This document shows, piece by piece, positions 37,030 to 44,358 of a stretch of DNA of 64,000 nt. The position numbers and the translations under genes are program-made. The notes under the pieces were generated by a model. The model saw only the letters and a program-made list of their open reading frames with translations, searched no databases and was not told where the DNA came from. Source of the DNA: Nocardia panacis. Its GTDB lineage: Bacteria > Actinomycetota > Actinomycetes > Mycobacteriales > Mycobacteriaceae. Within the stretch, counting starts at the first letter, position 1. Every line of letters starts with the position of its first letter. Where the stretch lies: positions 1-64,000 of the forward strand of contig NZ_QZFU01000012.1 of assembly GCF_003598715.1 (NCBI RefSeq). Reading direction: 5' to 3'.

Positions 37030-37611
37030 ATGCGTTCAAGGGCCGGATCGCGCGGGGTGCGTGTGGTTCCCGTGGTGCTGGTGGGTCTGGCGGCGCTGGT
37101 GGTTGGGTGTAAACCAGGTGGGAGTGAGAAGGCTCCACTGACGCCGCCGCCGCTTTCCGATGTGCTGTGGAACCCGTGTACGGATTTGTCTGACGACGTT
37201 CTACGTGTTCTCCGGGTCAACCCCGCTGACAAGCATGTCGGCATCGATTCGGGAAACCCGACCAATGCCGCCGCGAAAAGCTGCTCATGGAACTCAACCG
37301 AAGGGCCATATGGCGTTGGTGTCGGAGCTGAACGTTTTTCCCTGGCTGATGTGCGAAAGAACAAGGTTCTCCTGAACTTTCGTGATGTTCGGGTGGGATC
37401 AAGGCCCGGTCTGATGTACCAGGACAACATCGCAACAAACGATGGTTCCGCAGACCCGTTGACTTGCTATGTCAGCGTGCCCTACAAGCAAGGCTCGATC
37501 GACCTGTTCATCTACTGGTCCAGGGGAGAGGAATCGAAAGCGTCCCAACTGCCCCCGTGCGATATTGCGCTGAGTCGCGCCACGGATTTGGTTTCCTATC
37601 TGCCGCAATGA
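37030..37611 (+). CDS. DUF3558-like secreted lipoprotein
   Basis: A 193-residue lipoprotein. A basic start is followed by VVPVVLVGLAALVVGC, with a lipobox at VVGC, then a mature domain with NPCTDLSDDVLRVLRVNP and paired cysteines (SCSW, TCYV, PPCDIA) characteristic of DUF3558. ATG 37030 has GGGGAGAGG six bases upstream. In nocardiae DUF3558 proteins are regularly encoded beside WXG/PPE-like substrates and EspG-like chaperones, as here. Role in secretion or at the cell surface unknown. Confidence 0.8.
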   Translation: MRSRAGSRGVRVVPVVLVGLAALVVGCKPGGSEKAPLTPPPLSDVLWNPCTDLSDDVLRVLRVNPADKHVGIDSGNPTNAAAKSCSWNSTEGPYGVGVGAERFSLADVRKNKVLLNFRDVRVGSRPGLMYQDNIATNDGSADPLTCYVSVPYKQGSIDLFIYWSRGEESKASQLPPCDIALSRATDLVSYLPQ

Positions 37612-37663
37612 GTGACATACGTCCAAAGAGCGATGGTGCTCAAGACGACTATCAGGAGGGAAC

Positions 37664-38077
37664 ATGGCAGAACCACAGGGCGATCCCAATACGCCGAGAC
37701 CCGCCGACCAAATAGCGTACTGGCGAGGTCTGAAGCGGGAGGCGGAGGCTGGAACATTTCGGCTGGACGTCGATCTGGCTCGAGCATTGCGGAATCGGGT
37801 GGAGACGATGCGCAAGCACCTCGACGAGGATCTTCTCCGAACTGCGCGGCGACTAGCGCGCCTCAACGGCTTCGGTACGTTGCCGTCGTCGGTAGTGATG
37901 AAGGAAGCATTCGAGAAGAAAGCCGAAGGTGCGCCGGACTCGGCAGGCAGACAGTACAGGGCAGCGGTCGATGTCGTCGTCGCGATGCGCGATACCTACG
38001 ACGCCGTGATCCAGAAGCTCACCGCACAGGATCAGGCCAATGCCGCAGCGATCAATCAGGCAACCGAGGGGGCGTAA
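37664..38077 (+). CDS. Small helical protein of the ESX-associated module
   Basis: A 137-residue, fully soluble, strongly helical protein. Residues 20-65 and 95-135 look like two long amphipathic helices (LARALRNRVETMRKHLDEDL; YDAVIQKLTAQDQANAAAI), a hairpin of the kind formed by WXG100 or PE-like proteins, though no clear WxG is present. AGGAGGGAAC precedes ATG 37664. Its stop overlaps the next ATG (TAATG), so it is coupled to the large Gly/Pro-rich protein and may pair with it for secretion. Confidence 0.7.
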   Translation: MAEPQGDPNTPRPADQIAYWRGLKREAEAGTFRLDVDLARALRNRVETMRKHLDEDLLRTARRLARLNGFGTLPSSVVMKEAFEKKAEGAPDSAGRQYRAAVDVVVAMRDTYDAVIQKLTAQDQANAAAINQATEGA

Positions 38078-39546
38078 TGGGATGGTTCGAACTGCACGGC
38101 CCGAAGGAGATGGCCGAGTGGGTCGCCAACGCGATGGAGGTGGCAGCCGGGCAGTCGGGGCGGCACAAGGCGGAGCAGCAGGAGCAAGATCGCCACGATC
38201 GGCAGGAAAAAGCCTCTCGTGACTGGGATTCGGCTCGTACCGGCGCGAACGTCGGGTTCGATTCGTACCGCGCCGAACATGCGGGCGGTTTCGATCCGGC
38301 AGTGCTCGTCGGTGACAAACTGGAGTCGTTTCCTTCATGGTCACATCAGCGAATATGGGATGGACTCAACGACGCTGCCGACCCGGTAGCTACCGCAGCG
38401 ATCAACGATGCCGCGCAGGCATGGCGAGATCTTGCCTTCAAGACAAAGCAATACGCCGACGAGTTCGCCCACGGTGTCGCTCAAGACGTGCAGCAGATGA
38501 TGCAGGGCCGGTCCGCTGAGGCGTTCATCGAAGCCACACGCCAATTCTGCGGCGACATCGAGAAGCTTTCGGTCGCTCAGCATATCGTCGCACGGACCAT
38601 GGCGTTGCATGGCGACTACTTGGGTCAGGTGAAGGACTCGGTTCCGCCGCCGGAGAATTCGGGCGGTTTCAGCGATATGTTGATAGACCACCTGCCGTTC
38701 CAAGGATATTTCAAGGGCACGCAGCATCGCGCGGACGAGGCGGAGAAGGATGCGCAGCGCGTGATGCAGGATGTCTACCAGAAGAATGTGGTGCGTGATG
38801 TCGACCCGGTGCGGCCGGTATTGCCGACTCCGAGCAATCCGGTCAATGGCCCCGGCGGATCCGATCCCGGTATCTCGCGCGGCGGACAGCAGCCGGGCGG
38901 GCGGGAGGCGGGGTTCGCGCCGACGGGACCCGGTGGACAACCTTCGGGCGCAGGGGATTCCGGTGGTGGTTCCGCGCCGGGAACCGATGGTCCGAAACAG
39001 GATTCGCGGGCACCCGGTGGGAATCCGGATCCGACGGGTACGAATCCGTCGGGCAGCACCGCGCCCGCTGCCGTCGCACCCACCGATTCGTCGGCGGGTA
39101 ATTCGCGGCAGGGTGGTTCGGGCATCGGTGGTCAGGGCGGGCAGCCTTCGATGCCAGGCCCTGGAGTGGGCGCCGTGCCGGGGATCGGGCGGCGGGAGCG
39201 GAATTCCGGTGGTCCCGGTGCGAATTCCGGTGGTCGCGGTACGGGCGGCTCCGGGGGGAATCCCGGTGGCCGTGGCCTGAGTGGGAATCCTGTTGGGCGC
39301 GTGGCCAATCCGGTGCCGGGCGCGCCGGGGATGAAGGTTCCCGGCGAGTCGGTGCCCAAAGGGGCGGCCAGGCCGGGACAGTCGGGCATGCCCGGTGCGC
39401 CGGGCGGCATGCCTGCGGCCGGTCGCGGAAAAGGCGATGACGAGCGCGAGGTCAAAACCAAGGACTATCTGGTCTGGGATCGCGGTTCGGAATTGCTCGG
39501 CACGCCGCCGCCCGCGCTGCCGCCCGGTGGTGTGATCGGCGAATAG
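38077..39546 (+). CDS. ESX-type substrate-like protein with Gly/Pro-rich tail
   Basis: A 489-residue protein. Residues 1-230 are helical, including a PPE/WXG-like part (AAQAWRDLAFKTKQYADEFA, then MQGRSAEAF); residues 240-450 are a Gly/Pro/Asn-rich low-complexity region; and the end (KTKDYLVWDRGSELLG) is again ordered. The start ATG 38077 overlaps the preceding stop. A much longer open frame reaches back to 37612 but is out-of-phase sequence under the previous gene. The arrangement with an EspG-like gene immediately downstream argues for a type VII substrate; this is inferred from context. Confidence 0.7.
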   Translation: MGWFELHGPKEMAEWVANAMEVAAGQSGRHKAEQQEQDRHDRQEKASRDWDSARTGANVGFDSYRAEHAGGFDPAVLVGDKLESFPSWSHQRIWDGLNDAADPVATAAINDAAQAWRDLAFKTKQYADEFAHGVAQDVQQMMQGRSAEAFIEATRQFCGDIEKLSVAQHIVARTMALHGDYLGQVKDSVPPPENSGGFSDMLIDHLPFQGYFKGTQHRADEAEKDAQRVMQDVYQKNVVRDVDPVRPVLPTPSNPVNGPGGSDPGISRGGQQPGGREAGFAPTGPGGQPSGAGDSGGGSAPGTDGPKQDSRAPGGNPDPTGTNPSGSTAPAAVAPTDSSAGNSRQGGSGIGGQGGQPSMPGPGVGAVPGIGRRERNSGGPGANSGGRGTGGSGGNPGGRGLSGNPVGRVANPVPGAPGMKVPGESVPKGAARPGQSGMPGAPGGMPAAGRGKGDDEREVKTKDYLVWDRGSELLGTPPPALPPGGVIGE

Positions 39547-39551
39547 CGCAA

Positions 39552-40319
39552 ATGAATGAAAGACGTTGGCGCATGGGTGGTTTGACATTCACCCTGGCGC
39601 TGGAAGCCTTCGGTCGCGATCGGCTGCCCTATCCGCTGCGGTATCTGCCGGATCATCTCGACGCACTCGACGATTACGCCCGCGCTCGCGCCGAGGCCGC
39701 TCAGCAGTTGGTGAACGCGGCGGACGAGCAGTTGTTCCGCACCGTGTCGACACTGCTGAATCCGCAGGTCCGCGTGGAGATCCACGGTGTCTACGGCCAG
39801 GGATTGGACAGGGTGGTGCGCGTGCACGCGGGTCTCGTCGGCCGCACAGCCGCCTTGGCCGCCCAAATGCCCGGCCCCACACCGGAATACGGTGGCGACG
39901 TAATCCTGTTCGCCTGCGCGTCGGAGGATCTGCCCACCCATCTCGCGGCGAACCTGCCCGCTTTCCGACCCGGTGCGGAACCGCCGATCACCGGCCGCAG
40001 AAGCGATCTCGCCGCAGTCGAATACGCGCGCCACCCAACCAGGTTGTCGCACAAGGAAAAACTCGACCGAATCCTACGCCGCAGGCGTTCGGGTGTCGGC
40101 GAGGTCACCGTCTATCCCGGCGGCGCCATCGATGCGCGCCCCACAGCGGACGGCCAGGGCTTCCACTGGCTGGACTACGGCCCAGCCGACGGCAGATACC
40201 TGCTCATCCATCACAATCGCGACGAGTTCACCCTCGTGCCCGGCACGACCGATGAGGTCACCAACCGCCTGCGTGACCTGCTACTCGGCACGCACCACGC
40301 GGTAGCGCGCCGCGGCTGA
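39552..40319 (+). CDS. EspG-family ESX secretion chaperone
   Basis: A 255-residue protein of the EspG type, which bind the PPE partner and deliver it to the ESX machinery. The N-terminal LTFTLALEAFGRDRLPYPLR, the central RVEIHGVYG strand and the C-terminal YLLIHHNRDEFTLVPGTTDE fit the alternating sheet/helix pattern of this family. It lies five bases after the putative substrate gene. No ESX membrane components (EccB-E) are in this window, so this is an orphan accessory module. Confidence 0.75.
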   Translation: MNERRWRMGGLTFTLALEAFGRDRLPYPLRYLPDHLDALDDYARARAEAAQQLVNAADEQLFRTVSTLLNPQVRVEIHGVYGQGLDRVVRVHAGLVGRTAALAAQMPGPTPEYGGDVILFACASEDLPTHLAANLPAFRPGAEPPITGRRSDLAAVEYARHPTRLSHKEKLDRILRRRRSGVGEVTVYPGGAIDARPTADGQGFHWLDYGPADGRYLLIHHNRDEFTLVPGTTDEVTNRLRDLLLGTHHAVARRG

Positions 40320-40425
40320 CCCACTCGACAGTGCGGCCCGCGCTTTCGTCGTCCCGATCCGGCGTCGGATTCGGCCATCCCGATGAGCGTCCCCAAGCTC
40401 CGCGAAAGTGCGTCGAGTAGGACGG

Positions 40426-41268
40426 CTAGCGGCCCCGGAATCGTTGGGAGAGGGTTCGTAGCGCGTCCGCCGAGGCCGCGTCGATGGGGGTGTAGACCTT
40501 GAGGCGGTGGTCGGGACTGTCCGGCTGGAGCCAGACCTGGTAGGCGACGCCGGCGTCGCCGATGGTCGGGTGGCGCAGGTGCATGGCTCCGACTGTGCAG
40601 TCGGCGACCGCGCCGGTCGCCCACAAGGCGGCGAATTGGTCACCGCGCATGGCGAGTTCGCCGATCAGATCGGCCAAGCGCGCGTCGGTCGGGAATCGTC
40701 CGGCGGTCAACCGCAGGTAGGCGACGTGGATCCTGGCGAGTTCATCCCAATTGCGGTGCAGGTGCCTGGTGCGCGGGTCGAGGAAGAACATTCGGGGGAT
40801 TGAGGGGCGGGTGTCGGGGTGATTCGGCGCCGCGAAGTCGAGGTGTTCGGCGAACAGCATGTGGCCCGCGCGGTTCCACGCGAGGATGTCGCCGCGGCGA
40901 CCCAGCACGATCGCCGGGGTCGTGTCGGCCAGCGCCCCGAGCAGCGCGAGGACCCGAGGATGCGGTTGCTCGACCGGCGGTTCGGCGAGGTCGCCCGCAG
41001 GCCGACGGGCAAGGTTGCGCAGGTGGGTGGTCGCCACGGCGTCGAGTTCCAGCACCCGCGCGAGTGTGTCGAGTACCTGATCGGAGGCCGCCTCCGCCTT
41101 CGTCTGCTCCAACCGGATGTAGTAGCCGACGCTGACCCCCGCCAGATGAGCAAGTTCTTCGCGAGGCAATCCCGGAACCCGCCGCGCGCTCCCATAGGTG
41201 CGCAGATCGATCTGGTCGGGGGTGACCCGGTCGCGGCGGGTTTTCAAGAATGCTCCCAGGCTCTCCAC
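40426..41268 (-). CDS. HTH regulator with MmyB-like ligand-binding domain
   Basis: A 280-residue regulator with an N-terminal XRE-type HTH (about 5-75: LKTRRDRVTP, REELAHLAGVSVGYYIRLEQ) and a C-terminal MmyB/MLTR ligand-binding domain (about 105-265: AIVLGRRGDILAWNRAGHML; FLDPRTRHLHRNWDELARIH). Such regulators in actinobacteria usually repress an adjacent dehydrogenase or efflux gene in response to fatty acids or small ligands. The start GTG 41268 is 12 bases from the end of dispersed repeat copy A, which may contain its operator. Confidence 0.87.
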   Translation of the reverse strand: MESLGAFLKTRRDRVTPDQIDLRTYGSARRVPGLPREELAHLAGVSVGYYIRLEQTKAEAASDQVLDTLARVLELDAVATTHLRNLARRPAGDLAEPPVEQPHPRVLALLGALADTTPAIVLGRRGDILAWNRAGHMLFAEHLDFAAPNHPDTRPSIPRMFFLDPRTRHLHRNWDELARIHVAYLRLTAGRFPTDARLADLIGELAMRGDQFAALWATGAVADCTVGAMHLRHPTIGDAGVAYQVWLQPDSPDHRLKVYTPIDAASADALRTLSQRFRGR

Positions 41269-41280
41269 GCCTTCGAGACT

Positions 41281-41456
41281 AGGTGCCCACCAGTTGCGGG
41301 CGCGTGCATCTGTCAGGTGTACTCACCTCAGGTGGCCGGCTGGCGGTGGACCCGAGTTGCAGCGCCTTCGGAATGAGGCGAAACGTTGCCTGCTCGACCG
41401 ACATTCGATCCAGGCTCGGCCCACGCAGCAACAGTTCGGTCCGCGATCGGCAGCCC
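41281..41456 (+). repeat. Dispersed repeat, copy A
   Basis: About 175 bp, related to copies at 50184 and 51567. The shared centre here reads AGGTGTACTCACCTCAGG, an inverted repeat (AGGTG-N4-CACCT), and it also carries GCTCGACCGACATTCG (41392-41407), found exactly once more at 49758. It fills most of the 325-base gap between the HTH gene start and the 202-residue gene, with no other gene there. Confidence 0.65.
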
Positions 41457-41593
41457 GAGTCCGGAAGGCCTGGCAATGCATCCGCTCACATCTGGGTGCC
41501 GATGGCTCGGGACTGGAATCGGCACACCGCTGGGGATTCTCGGTCGACGGAGCCGAGAGCGTGTCGATACCTCGCACCAAATGCTGAATACGG

Positions 41594-42202
41594 TCATTCC
41601 GTCAACTGGCGGCGGACGTAAGCCAAGTCGATGCCGCAGTGTTGGGCGATCCGTTCGTGCTGCGCCTCGAGCTTGTCGTCGACCGGTTGGGTTCCGGTGA
41701 CGAACACGACGATCAGTGGCCGGCTTCCGCCGGTGACCGCTTGATTGACGGCCGCCCACAAGAGGTCTCGGAACGTTCGGGGGCGTCCCCAGCAGAGGTA
41801 CCGTCGTGTCCCACCCGATTCCACTCGGCAATGCATCGGCTTCTCGCCGAGGCTACCGGGCACCGTGGTCCAAGTGTCGCCGAGAACCTCGCGGATGAAC
41901 TCGCCGGGTGGTGATAATCGCCGAGTGGCGTATCGCGCGAACGGACCGACATTCTCCAATGCGCGGGTGTATTCCTTCAGCGGACCATCCTTGATCCACA
42001 CGCGCATTCCTTCGGCTGTGTAGTAGTCGGCCAGCTCGCCACCGATCAGGGGATCCTCCACCCACTGCGTGTAGTACTTGGTCTTCTCGCGTGACGACAT
42101 TTCCTCCCATTCGATCATTCCAACCTGTCGGTACAGTTCACGGAGAACGGCGTCGCGGATCTCGGGTGGAACGCTGATCTCAGGCACGGCACTCTCTCTC
42201 AT
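41594..42202 (-). CDS. Unrecognised protein coupled to Vsr in the defence operon
   Basis: A 202-residue soluble protein I do not recognise. Residues 10-45 are helical and acidic; the middle has WIKDGPLKEYTRALENVGPF and the end a hydrophobic strand SRPLIVVFVTGTQPVDDKLE followed by a helix. ATG 42202 overlaps the vsr stop (ATGA), so it is translated with the endonuclease and belongs to the same system. Thirty-two in-frame residues upstream are Arg-rich and inside vsr, so excluded. It is last in the operon. Possibilities include an effector, a specificity factor or an immunity-like protein; the sequence does not decide. Confidence 0.7.
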   Translation of the reverse strand: MRESAVPEISVPPEIRDAVLRELYRQVGMIEWEEMSSREKTKYYTQWVEDPLIGGELADYYTAEGMRVWIKDGPLKEYTRALENVGPFARYATRRLSPPGEFIREVLGDTWTTVPGSLGEKPMHCRVESGGTRRYLCWGRPRTFRDLLWAAVNQAVTGGSRPLIVVFVTGTQPVDDKLEAQHERIAQHCGIDLAYVRRQLTE

Positions 42203-42951
42203 CGGTCTGTCACGGGAGTTGACTTGCCGAGCGCGTCGATCACGCGTTCGGCGGCGATTTCGGGATCTTCGTGCTCCCAGCAACGGACGACAGTCCATCC
42301 TGCTTCTGATAGTGCACGATTGGTGTCCTCATCACGGAGTCGGTTGGAAGCGATCTTCGTGGCCCAGAAGTCCGAGTTCTTGGTCGATGGTCGATAGTGC
42401 GCGGGGCAGCCGTGCCAATAGCATCCGTCGACGAACACGGCCACACGAGCACGCGGAAAGACGATGTCTGCGGTGCGTCGGAGCTCGGAGATCGGTCGCG
42501 CGGAGACGCGATACCGAAGACCGTGTGCGAACAGAAGCGCACGGAGCTGGAGCTCCGGGCTGGTGTCGCGGCCCCGATTCGCCCGCATCACTGCTTGCGC
42601 GGAAGGCGATGAGGCCCACGATTCCGCAGCCGGTACCTCATCTCGCACGAGGCCGGCAGCGCGCGCCAGCGCCCACCCCTCGTTCAGCTTCTCGAACCGA
42701 GACGACGAGTTGCTCACTGCTCCCAAGGATCTGGATACGGTACGCCCATCGGACCGCCATCTGAGGTAGGCACGGACGCTTCGGCCGGCAGCGACCAGCT
42801 TCAAGATGACGGAACCCTTTACGGTGCGACCATCGGCGAGCGGTACAACACGCCGATGAGCGCCACCGGCACTGCGATTCTGCTCGCTGTCCACCGTGGT
42901 TCTGGATCGACCGGGTCGCGGCTTCCACGCTCGAGCGGGCACCATTGTCAC
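42199..42951 (-). CDS. Very-short-patch-repair (Vsr) endonuclease with N-terminal extension
   Basis: A 250-residue protein. Residues 112-245 are a Vsr nuclease: MRANRGRDTSPELQLRALLF, the catalytic Asp162 in TADIVFPRARVAVFVDGCYW, the zinc-type WHGCPAH segment, and WTVVRCWEHE. Vsr nicks at T:G mismatches caused by deamination of 5-methylcytosine made by the neighbouring methyltransferase. Residues 1-111 are an extra basic region with GRTVKGSVILKLVAAGRSVR and YLRWRSDGRTVSRSLG, resembling a small DNA-binding or integrase-arm fold, not part of classical Vsr (about 156 residues). GTG 42951 overlaps the methyltransferase stop. Confidence 0.9.
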   Translation of the reverse strand: MTMVPARAWKPRPGRSRTTVDSEQNRSAGGAHRRVVPLADGRTVKGSVILKLVAAGRSVRAYLRWRSDGRTVSRSLGAVSNSSSRFEKLNEGWALARAAGLVRDEVPAAESWASSPSAQAVMRANRGRDTSPELQLRALLFAHGLRYRVSARPISELRRTADIVFPRARVAVFVDGCYWHGCPAHYRPSTKNSDFWATKIASNRLRDEDTNRALSEAGWTVVRCWEHEDPEIAAERVIDALGKSTPVTDR

Positions 42952-44288
42952 GCGCGGTTCTCGACATCCTCCAGGACCTCGAAGACGGCCCTGGCGAAGA
43001 CCTCTCCCAATAGTGGCGGAACCGCGTTGCCCAACTGCCGCATCTTCTCGCTACGCGGACCACTCAGGATCCAGTTGTCGGGGAAGGTCATCACGCGAGC
43101 CACTTCGCGAACTGTCATGTACCGATGGCGATAGCGTCGACGAGCACCTCTGAACCCCGGTGCCAGATCATCTGTCAGCAGCACCGATTCGCCTCCGGGA
43201 ACCCCATGCACGCCAGCCTTTACCGTCTTTGCGGGGCGGTCGAGAACATTGGGGGTGTGGCCAGTGTATATGCGCGCGTCCGGCCACCCGACGTGATCCA
43301 TCGGCATATCCGGATACTGCACGCGGTCGAGCCGGTTCCAGCGAATCTTGGGCAGCCGCGGCAGCGGCCCCTCGTGTGGGGAGATCGCGTCCCGGAGCGT
43401 GCGCCATGGTAAAAGCTTCAATTCGTCGAAATCGAGCGATGACTGGGCGGGAAGTTCCGCGATGACCCGCTCTCGAACATGTTCCGGTACTCCTGGATGA
43501 TTCTGCCAATACCGACCATTCGCAATGGATTGATACAACGCTGCTTCCGAATGAGTCTTCTTCACCTTTTCGAAAAGAATCGACTCGTCTATCTTGAGGT
43601 CGCTGCGAAATGCCAGGATAATGACACGATTTCTGATCTGCGGGACGCCGTAGTCGGCGGCATTGACTTCGAATTTGTACACCTGGTATCGCTCGGTCGC
43701 GTCTCCCGAGGAAATTTTTTGCCGACCTTGCAGGGTGGCATTGTGCTCCGTCCAGGGAACGGAATCGTCTCGCTCGACAAACGGGAATTCAAGCTCGCGG
43801 AGAATGTACTCGAAATAAGGCCTGAATGAGGGGCGAAGAAGGCCGCGGACGTTTTCGCAAATAACAGCCTTCGGCTGAATCTCCCGAATCGCTCGAAACA
43901 TCTCCGGGAACATGTTCCGCTTGTCCTCGTCGCCTTTGGCTATACCGCCGAGGCTGAACGGTTGGCACGGAGGCCCACCGGCCAGGAGATCGACCCTGTT
44001 GTGCAGGTAGCGCATATCGACAGTGGTGACGTCACCACGAACCAGCAGCCCTTTGCCGTGCTCGGGTACCCGTTCGTTCTCGCCTCTCGGCTCAGCGCCG
44101 TTGGCTTCCAGTGTGTCGCAGGCGTGTTTAACGAACTCGTTCAGGAGGAGGGGCTGAAACCCCGCACGATCGACAGCCATCGCCAGACCTCCTCCGCCGG
44201 CGAATAATTCGACCGAGGTCTTCGGTGTCGACGCTGGCGGGTTCGGCACAGGTGTGATCCTTGCTTGTCGGCGGTGGATGTTGATCAT
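42948..44288 (-). CDS. C5-cytosine DNA methyltransferase
   Basis: A 446-residue m5C methyltransferase. Motif I (SVELFAGGGGLAMAV, about 25-39) binds SAM; the catalytic Cys108 is in GGPPCQPFSLGG; motif VI is ENVRGL, motif VIII is QIRNRVIILAF and motif X is RQLGNAVPPLLG. The target-recognition region, about 250-375, is long, and the recognised sequence cannot be read off. Base composition inside it is more AT-rich than the chromosome (for example near 43540-43620), a sign of transfer. It is translationally coupled to vsr and is preceded by a 70-base gap after the helicase gene. Confidence 0.94.
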   Translation of the reverse strand: MINIHRRQARITPVPNPPASTPKTSVELFAGGGGLAMAVDRAGFQPLLLNEFVKHACDTLEANGAEPRGENERVPEHGKGLLVRGDVTTVDMRYLHNRVDLLAGGPPCQPFSLGGIAKGDEDKRNMFPEMFRAIREIQPKAVICENVRGLLRPSFRPYFEYILRELEFPFVERDDSVPWTEHNATLQGRQKISSGDATERYQVYKFEVNAADYGVPQIRNRVIILAFRSDLKIDESILFEKVKKTHSEAALYQSIANGRYWQNHPGVPEHVRERVIAELPAQSSLDFDELKLLPWRTLRDAISPHEGPLPRLPKIRWNRLDRVQYPDMPMDHVGWPDARIYTGHTPNVLDRPAKTVKAGVHGVPGGESVLLTDDLAPGFRGARRRYRHRYMTVREVARVMTFPDNWILSGPRSEKMRQLGNAVPPLLGEVFARAVFEVLEDVENRA

Positions 44289-44358
44289 CTCGGGACATAC
44301 TCGGTTCGGTCAAGGCGAGCACAGCGGGTCGATGGCACGGAGGTCGAACAGCGACGTC

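Noticed and set aside
37612..38076. Upstream extension of the Gly/Pro-rich ESX substrate gene
   Set aside because: It overlaps the 137-residue gene in another frame; the TAATG junction at 38077 marks the real start.
40320..40425. Imperfect inverted repeat between the EspG-like and HTH genes
   Set aside because: Outer segments pair (ACTCGAC with GTCGAGT), but the inner pairing is broken; too weak to call a terminator.
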